Positions 56,691 to 64,000 of a DNA stretch of 64,000 nucleotides are shown piece by piece; the stretch's first letter is position 1; the number at the start of each line of letters is the position of its first letter. Location of the stretch: positions 7,950,890 through 8,014,889 of the forward strand of contig CM056391.1 in assembly GCA_029718625.1 (NCBI GenBank), given 5' to 3'. The position numbers and the translations under genes were made by a program. Source of the stretch: Synaphobranchus kaupii (Eukaryota; Chordata; Actinopteri; Anguilliformes; Synaphobranchidae). The notes beneath the pieces were generated by a model. That model saw only the letters and a program-made list of their open reading frames with translations. It did not search any database and was not told the origin of the DNA.

Positions 56691-57125
56691 TAAAATGCTA
56701 CATTACGGGCATACAGGCGCAGGAACATTCATCAGCTGGTGTTCATATCATGCTGAAGTATCAGATCGTGTTGATTCAATAATTAAGAGCAGAAGTTGGT
56801 CTGAAATCCAGAAACAGATGGGGCCCTTCTTGCCCATCACTGCTGCACAGTGTAATTGTGTTGGTCTTCGAACAAGAAAGTATTGCATGTAAATGGAATG
56901 AATTAGAATAATAGGATGAGCACTTATGTGAAAGGTAATTTTGAGGGGGTGTGTGATTATGATACAGGTAGGGCATTAGCCGCCAATAAATTCTCTGTTA
57001 CAACAGATTCTGACAATAAAACCAAGAAGCTGGCTCAAGGAAAGTCAAAATTCTCTATGAGCGAATGTGAGGAGCCAACCCTTCCAAGTGATTTTGGAAT
57101 ATATATGGCCACACACAAACACACA
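56691..57125. other. Unique sequence
   Basis: No gene is recognised; open frames are short. Confidence 0.4.
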
Positions 57126-57132
57126 GAATCTA

Positions 57133-57163
<31 letters not shown>

Positions 57164-57225
57164 ATCTAGAACACACATGCATAAACACTCACACAGATAC
57201 ATACACAGACCTACACACACACACA
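57126..57225. repeat. Interrupted CA microsatellite
   Basis: CA repeats with the word ATCTAGMACACACA duplicated near 57128 and 57165. Confidence 0.9.
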
Positions 57226-58020
<795 letters not shown>

Positions 58021-61000
58021 TGTCCTAAGGCCACCTTCCAAAGTGCACCAGAAAAGAGAAAAGCTTTTTATTCACCATTCTCCCAAATGTCACTGACGCA
58101 GCTTCGCCCACAACCTTCCTAATTTCATGTGTGTAACCATAGAAACTAAGTGTCAAATGAGACATCCAAGTTGACTCTTAGGAATGTTTTTTTTTGTGGC
58201 CGTGTTGAACTCTAACAATAAGACGAGTAATAAAAAAATTATTTTATTTATATTGCACATTAAATCTAAAAGCTTCACATCGCTGGAGCAAAGCCTTTAA
58301 ACAGATGTACACAAGTGAATCTGCCGATCTCTGTGAGTTAAAATGTGTGTGTGGGAGTTGTGTTTGTGATGGTGTGCTAGTATTTCTCTGGAGTCTGTTT
58401 TTGCAGTAGATAGACTTGTGTCTCTCTGAGTGTGTGTATGCGGCAGAAGAAAAAAAAGAATATATATAAAAAAATATATATGTTTGTGCAAAGTGTTCAC
58501 AACCACTCCTGTTCGATTTGAGAACAATGTTTGACGTTAATATCTTTTGTCCTGAAAGTGCTGACTGTCGAATATAGTCCTCCCTATTTACATGGGGAGG
58601 TCAAACTCCTAGTGTCAACCAGAAGGTATGTTTCTATGGTAATTACTGCCTCACATTTTTTTTTTAATTTAAAAAGGTAAACACTTTTTTATGCATTATT
58701 TTTACTGCAGGTATTTTAATGCCATGGCTGTGAGTAAATGGAATGGCTATATCAGGCTGAATCGGATAAAATGTGCACATGAAAATAAACTGTAAATTCA
58801 AATGAGTATTTCTGTCTTACAGTAAAATGAAGCAGAAGGTTTAGCGTAACCTTGTTTTTTGCCTGAAAGAGATGCTTTGTTCACAGTGAGAGAAAGGTCT
58901 TTTAACTGCAGCGAAAGGCTTTGAGACGGTTCAGTCAATGATGGCAAAGAAGAGTGATTTTCAAAGTTTAATCAAAAAAAGGTTCGAAATGAATATACAA
59001 AAACAGTTTAGAAGAATTTGAATGCTGAGATGTGTGTATGACCTTGTCAGGCATGGTGAATGCACTTGTAGTTTTCGCGTGAATGAAATTCAAAAAGTAA
59101 AAACCAAACATCTGTTGAACAGATACATAAAATCTATTCAGCAAAACAGAAAATAAAGTATTATTTCAGAATAACTTCACGTTTAGGCTGCTGATAGTAT
59201 TTCTTCTTTAAATGAGAGAGGTGACCCATTCCAGCACCTGCAAACAAACAGATCTTCTTTACCTTGACCAAAACAAGTCATGCAGACCAAACCGACATGC
59301 AAAAGAAAATAATTTAAAAAATGAGAAAGTCCATAAAATAAATTTTTGGGGACATCGTTTTCTTCGTGCTTTCAAAACGCTATTTGTCCTAAGCTTGGGG
59401 AGCCCATACCTTAGAACGCTGCCCGTTTGCCGTTTATTTATTTATTTATTTATTTATTTTTAAAATTAATGATGGCCCACACGCCATGCTTCCTCTTACC
59501 AATGACTCCGCTCCTACAGAAGGAAACCTCCCCTCATAGACGGCAGTTTGAAGGACCCGAGTGATGTGTCCAGTTGGTTTTTGGAGGAGCTTGTTGGTTG
59601 TGCGGTGTGTGGGGTCAGTGCACCGTTGGGCTGTTACATTGGAAGGGAAAGGGGGGGGGGGGGGTTTCCTTTACCTCATCATTCAATGGCTCTCCGTATC
59701 TCCTGGTTAATCAGGAATGATTGTTCAACGACTGCTCGGTTCAGCTGGTGCATTACACTGAGAAAAAAAATTTATATTTAAAATATATGTATTGAGGATT
59801 AGTCATTCATCTCACAAATCAACGGGGGACATTTTAGTTGTGGTAGAATAGAATAGAATAACTTTTATTTTCTCGTTTGGGAACTTCAGTTGTAGCCCCA
59901 GCAACAACAAAAAAGACAGAGATAGTGGGGCAGACCCACAGCTCACAAACAAACATATCAAATATCATTTCATTAATCAAGTGAATTAAAGTGGAGTACA
60001 GGCCACTGTTGAGCTTGCCAAGTTGGAAAGAGAAAAAAAACGAATGGTTTTTTTTGTTGCAATTTACAGTATGTATCTAGGATTTGTACTGGATGACTGC
60101 TGGATGACTGAATGTTCAGTTTGAGTATTAAGCTCATATTTCACATTGAGTGGCACCCACAGATGTTTATGGCATTGCGTTTTCCATGTATAGTGAACAA
60201 AATCCCATCGTCTGTGACTGACATAGCCGCTACCGTACGTGCAGGAAGACAATGGGGCGGAATGGATCGACGGCGGAGACCAACTCTCATTATCCGCAAG
60301 CAATTAGCCCATTGTCTTTTCTCTCCCTCACACCCGTGCAGGCAAACAGATAAATATATCCCCAAGTGCGCGCGAGCGAGCGCGGCCAGCCACGAGGAGA
60401 GACACAAGGCCGTTCTAATTGTGTACCTTTGAGCGTGAGGTGAATCCTCCCGCCATTATTATGCAGACGGCGTAGACGCCCGCTGTCTGCTCCTCAGGCT
60501 TTGACAGGCCTCTGCGTTCCACATAGCCAGCGCTGCCGCGAGACCTCTCCTCCAGCACGAATGAGAGCAGTTTTTTCCGTATCTGTCATTACTTAAAATT
60601 AAGGGAGACAGACATCTCAAACTTTTAAAACTTTTTTTAATTTTTATTTTTGGTTACGGTATATTTGTGACAGTCTAAGAGGAAGTGCATCGCTGTTGCA
60701 ATGTCGCCTGACCGCATAGCTTTTCTCTCCTTTGGCTGCTGTGACTTTTTATCAAAAGGCTTTCTCAGTGACCAGGATGTGGTCAAAGAGTCTGTGCTTG
60801 GTCATCTGGCTCTGCTGGTGAAGAAATACTTGGCCGTTTTTTTAAGGGCCTGATTGCACTCAAGTTTTCTGTACATTGTGGTTATAGCTCATAATGTGGT
60901 TTATTGTAGTTCCTCTCTCTCTCTCTTGTTATCTCTCTTTTCTGTCCCTTTAATATCGCCTTTCACACCAGGGTCAAGGCTGTTTTTCATTCAATAATCC

Positions 61001-61240
61001 CTTTCTCTAGCACACAATTTCCTACGTGAACAATAAACTATTCAACACAAATTCCTGTAACACAATAAAAAAACACAATAAACTCCTCGATATCACCTCG
61101 GCAATAAACACAGACCTAAGACTGGAGAGTCTTTTTAAGTTGTGCCCCAGGCTGCAATAAGCCTACTTTTTGGGACAAAAAAAAAACATTATTTTATAAT
61201 CAACCACCACCCTCAAGTCAGTGAAGATTGGCCAAAGTTG
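58021..61240. other. Mostly unique sequence; small repeats and a candidate element
   Basis: No gene is recognised over 3.2 kb. TATATATAAAAAAATATATA sits at about 58461, (TTTA)n at about 59434-59460, and G13-14 at about 59651-59664. AGAATAGAATAGAATAACTTTTATTTTCTC at 59845-59874 looks like the end of a dispersed repeat. 60170-60480 is CpG-richer, with CTCATTATCCGCAAGCAATT and AGCCCATTGTC, and is a candidate enhancer. CT repeats lie at 60912-60925. Other sequence is AT-leaning. Confidence 0.4.
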
Positions 61241-61290
61241 CATTGCATTACAATCATGTGGCAGACGCTCTTATTCAAGAGCGTAATTTA
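61240..61290 (-). mobile_element. L2/UnaL2-type 3' tail fragment (minus strand)
   Basis: Read on the minus strand: CGCTCT-TGAATA-AGAGCG, then TCTGCCACATGATTGTAATG and a CAATG tail. This is a slightly mutated version of the hairpin seen at 38373 and 42335. Only about 50 bp remain. Confidence 0.8.
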
Positions 61291-62216
61291 AAAGAGTGGA
61301 GTTTCATGAAGCAGTTCACACTGGGAAACCCTTCTGCAAAATGGCCGCTGAGAATCTGAGCAGTGTCTAAATCAGCATTGCCCTGGTGTGCATATATCGC
61401 TGCCGCAGTTAGTGCTGTTCCCAGGCTGTAGGACCAGAGTGTCTTCAGATACCAGTTAACACAATGGGACACCACCACCCCCCAATACCCGAAAAAGGCA
61501 AGGTACGAGCTTCAAAAAGTTAAATGACATGCATTAAACGCAATCTTAATTACTCAATCGGTATTTAAAAAAGCTCCTGTTTGCTTTTTTCGCGTATTGT
61601 TGGTAACCGTGTTAATGGCAAATTAGTTAAATACGTAGGCCATATGATGCAGGAGCCACACTTTTTTATCACCTGGTTTTATTGCCAGTTTTTTTTTTTC
61701 CCCCTGAAGATCCAGCTTCCTCAGCACAGGAATCCCTGTGGACGGATCCAGATGTTAAAGCAGTGGACCTCCATGCTAGCTTACTAATGCAGTATTCATG
61801 ATCACCCCAGTTCTTCTACATCATCCTACAAAACAGGGCCGTGCACTAACTCCCCGTCTTATTCTCTTTCGTCCTCTCCCTCTATCTCTCTCACTCACTA
61901 TCTCTCTCTCTCTTGATTTGTGATGTTAACAGCTTGTTATTGGGTGTTTTGTGTAGGTTTTCATTTGTATAATGGTTCTAGACTATGGAACCATATACAA
62001 ACTGTACTTAACTTAGTGATTTAATAATGCTGCACGTAGACTTACTGGTCTGGAAATGGTGCCTCAAAATGTACTTTATGTAATTATACTGCTCATTTTT
62101 ATGGATTTTTATGATTGTGTTTCAATCGATCCTGACTGAGAACTGGGCCAATTATGGTGGCCATATAGTAAAAAGACCTAGAGAAAAATCTGTTGGTAAG
62201 TCACTATTTTTTTTTT
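61291..62216. other. Unique sequence
   Basis: No gene is recognised. CT repeats are at about 61884-61914 and poly(T) runs at about 61688-61700 and 62207-62218. Confidence 0.4.
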
Positions 62217-62850
62217 TTAAAGGAGACATTCGGTATTTAGCATGTTAAGCCCCGTTAAAAGGTTATTTACGATCATATACAACGGTCCATATCAACATTT
62301 TGAGAAACTGTGCAGTCTTGAGATATATTGATTATTGCTCATGTCACAGCTAACTTACACAATGGATCTGGATGGGCATATAGAAAATCCTTCAAAAAAC
62401 ACAATAAACTTTCGGTTTCAAAGACGGGAAACTCACCGAGTGGTCACTGGTGTCCGTTGATGTTCTGACACAAAAATCGTCACAAAGTATGCATCATATC
62501 GGGTTTTATTTATCATTCTATTAAATCCATGGCTGTACTGCGACTGAAAATAGTTATATAAATCTTTAAACGATTATTTAAAACATGTTTTAAACGTAAA
62601 CGTAAATTACAAGAAGACACCAGTAACCAATCGGTGAGTTTCCCGTCTTTGAAAACGAGAGTTTATGGTGTTTTTTGAAGGATTTTTTATATGCCCATCC
62701 AGATCCATTGTGTAAGTTAGCTGTGACATGAGCAAAAAGCATATCTCAAGACTGCACAGTTTGTCAAAATGTTGATATGGACCGTTGTATATGATCGTAA
62801 ATAACTTTTTAACAGGGCTTAACACGCTAAATACAGAACTTCTCCTTTAA
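62217..62850. mobile_element. 634-bp foldback element with TTAA ends
   Basis: Left arm 62217-62454 and right arm 62616-62850 (about 236 bp each) are reverse complements at roughly 90% identity, separated by a 161-bp spacer. Both ends read TTAAAGGAGA, with TTAA at 62217-62220 and 62847-62850, suggesting a TTAA target. Arms contain GATCATATACAACGGTCCAT and CACAATGGATCTGGATGGGC in opposite orientations. The 72-codon minus-strand frame is within an arm and not a gene. The superfamily is uncertain (TTAA targets suggest piggyBac or Kolobok types). Confidence 0.88.
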
Positions 62851-63251
62851 TGAAAACTAAACTGTAATTAAGTGGCTGATTTAGCCAGGGTGGAGAGGCA
62901 CCAGATTGGAGGAGGCTGAGTCCTGGGCTTAGTTCTTAGGTTTCCCCCGCGTAGCTCCGGAGAGCCAGACAGCCTGCAGATCCTTCCGCTCTCCACTGGA
63001 GCAGATCCAGAGCCCCCGGGTCCCCGGTTGGGCGCAGGAGCAGAAGCCGGCTCTCGGGCTAATCCGGGGCCGGGAGCCTCGTTCTGGGGGACCCCGCCAT
63101 GCTGCAGTACAGCGAACGAGCCCCGCGACGCGTCGCCCCGCTCAGCGTGAGCCAGCAGCCTCTTTTGTGCGCGGGATCGCTAATTAGGCAGAGGGTGCAG
63201 AGCAGGAAAGACAAAGGCGGAAGGAAAGAAGGACGAGACAATCAAAAAGAG

Positions 63252-63253
<2 letters not shown>
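62851..63253. promoter_or_regulatory. CpG-rich block upstream of the GT repeat
   Basis: GC and CpG rise from 62940: GCCCCGCGACGCGTCGCCCC is at about 63119. A 122-codon frame starting at 63099 soon enters the GT repeat. It fits part of a CpG-island promoter shared with 63380-63950, by inference. Confidence 0.3.
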
Positions 63254-63341
<88 letters not shown>

Positions 63342-63376
63342 AGAGATAGAGAGAGAGAGAGAAAGAGAGAGAGAGA
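63254..63376 (+). repeat. GT then GA microsatellite
   Basis: A pure GT tract of about 83 bp (63254-63336) is followed by GAGAGATAGAGAGAGA-type sequence to 63376. Confidence 0.98.
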
Positions 63377-64000
63377 CAGATCAAAACAAAGCTCTGGGCA
63401 CTCCTGTGATCTGGGTGCGACTGCAGAGAAAGAGAGACATGCCTTAGTTTCTCTCGCTGTGAATTAGTGGGGCACAGAACACCAGTCCGATCGTTTCTCC
63501 TCACCGGGACGCCGACACGCCCTGCTGGCTGTCAAAACTTCTAGAAGGTCATCTCTTCACTGTCTATTTTCCCTCCTTTGGAATCGCTACGGCACACTCA
63601 CCTGCAAACCAGCGACACTTTTAGACCCGACTAGGCAAGTCGCTGCACAGTACTACAGGACAGCTAGCTGAACCACATTTGCTGAAGGGAACTTTTTTGA
63701 GGCTTCAAGTGCAAGGCAGAGACACAGCCAATGCAAGTGCTTTTCTAGCGTCCAAAAGTGAGCTAAAAGCCAGCGCCTCCAAACTACTCGGTGAAAACCA
63801 ATCGCGTCCGTCCCAGCATTCTCCCTGGCTGAGAGTGGAGAATATTGAGCGAGGTCGCTCGCGGTGATCAGGGTTAAATCGGCCCTCGTACGCGTTCGCC
63901 TGCGTTGCAGATTTCACTCCGGCTGAGCTATCCTTGTGTGTCATGTTCCTCTATCTTTTTTTCTATCTTTTTCCTTCTTTTTCTCTTTATTAGAACCTGT
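63377..64000 (+). promoter_or_regulatory. CpG-rich 5' region ending in a splice-acceptor-like site
   Basis: Unique, CpG-retaining sequence (for example GAGCGAGGTCGCTCGCGGTG at about 63847) without a long ORF gives way to a polypyrimidine tract (about 63952-63989). It ends TTATTAG with AG at 63992-63993. That is a good match to a vertebrate 3' splice site on the + strand, so an exon may begin at 63994. It could also be a chance T-rich run; the downstream sequence is outside the window. Confidence 0.35.

Noticed and set aside
62607..62825. 72-codon minus-strand frame
   Set aside because: It lies wholly within one arm of the foldback element; the other arm has a diverged version.

Overview
The window looks like a piece of a ray-finned (teleost) fish chromosome that is almost entirely non-coding. 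The evidence is: no long uninterrupted gene, very dense (CA/GT)n, (CT/GA)n and poly(G/C) tracts, large minisatellites, and several repeat types typical of fish genomes. The repeats include tRNA-derived SINEs, an L2-clade LINE 3' tail carrying the GGATA stem-loop known from eel UnaL2, TTAA-flanked foldback elements, a hAT-like MITE, and a truncated Ty3/Gypsy element. An exact 500-N assembly gap lies at 46001-46500. The species cannot be fixed from the sequence; the UnaL2-like tail would fit an eel relative, but related tails are widespread in teleosts. Layout: 1-3.8 kb is unique sequence followed by low-complexity tracts. 3.85-4.29 kb is a 26-bp minisatellite, and 5.35-8.11 kb is a very large 32-bp minisatellite (about 86 units) with a 288-bp higher-order repeat. 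8.1-20 kb alternates simple repeats, a 47-bp and a 30-bp minisatellite, a SINE at 17.17-17.53 kb and a GGTAAGA-rich array at 19.35-19.89 kb, with islands of AT-motif-rich unique sequence that resemble distal enhancers of developmental genes. 20-33 kb carries a 155-bp palindromic MITE and two TTAA-bounded elements. 33.6-38.3 kb is the most CpG-rich part and contains the only gene-like signals: a Kozak-matched 290-codon ORF, an overlapping coding-like segment ending at a splice-donor-like site, and a T-rich open stretch. 38.3-42.4 kb is a transposon cluster (L2 tail, two inverted copies of a teleost repeat, the Gypsy fragment with its LTR end, a full tRNA-SINE). 42-62 kb is unique sequence with microsatellites and scattered DNA-transposon and SINE remnants. 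62.2-62.85 kb is a long inverted-repeat element. The last kilobase is CpG-rich and ends in a strong polypyrimidine tract plus AG on the + strand, which could be the edge of a gene beginning just beyond the window. I could assign no host protein-coding gene with confidence. The long open frames in the minisatellites and CA repeats result from unit lengths and composition, not genes. The region is best read as an intergenic or intronic landscape of candidate regulatory islands separated by repeats. No cooperating gene set or new biological system is evident; the most noteworthy objects are the structured minisatellites and the unassigned CpG-island ORF.
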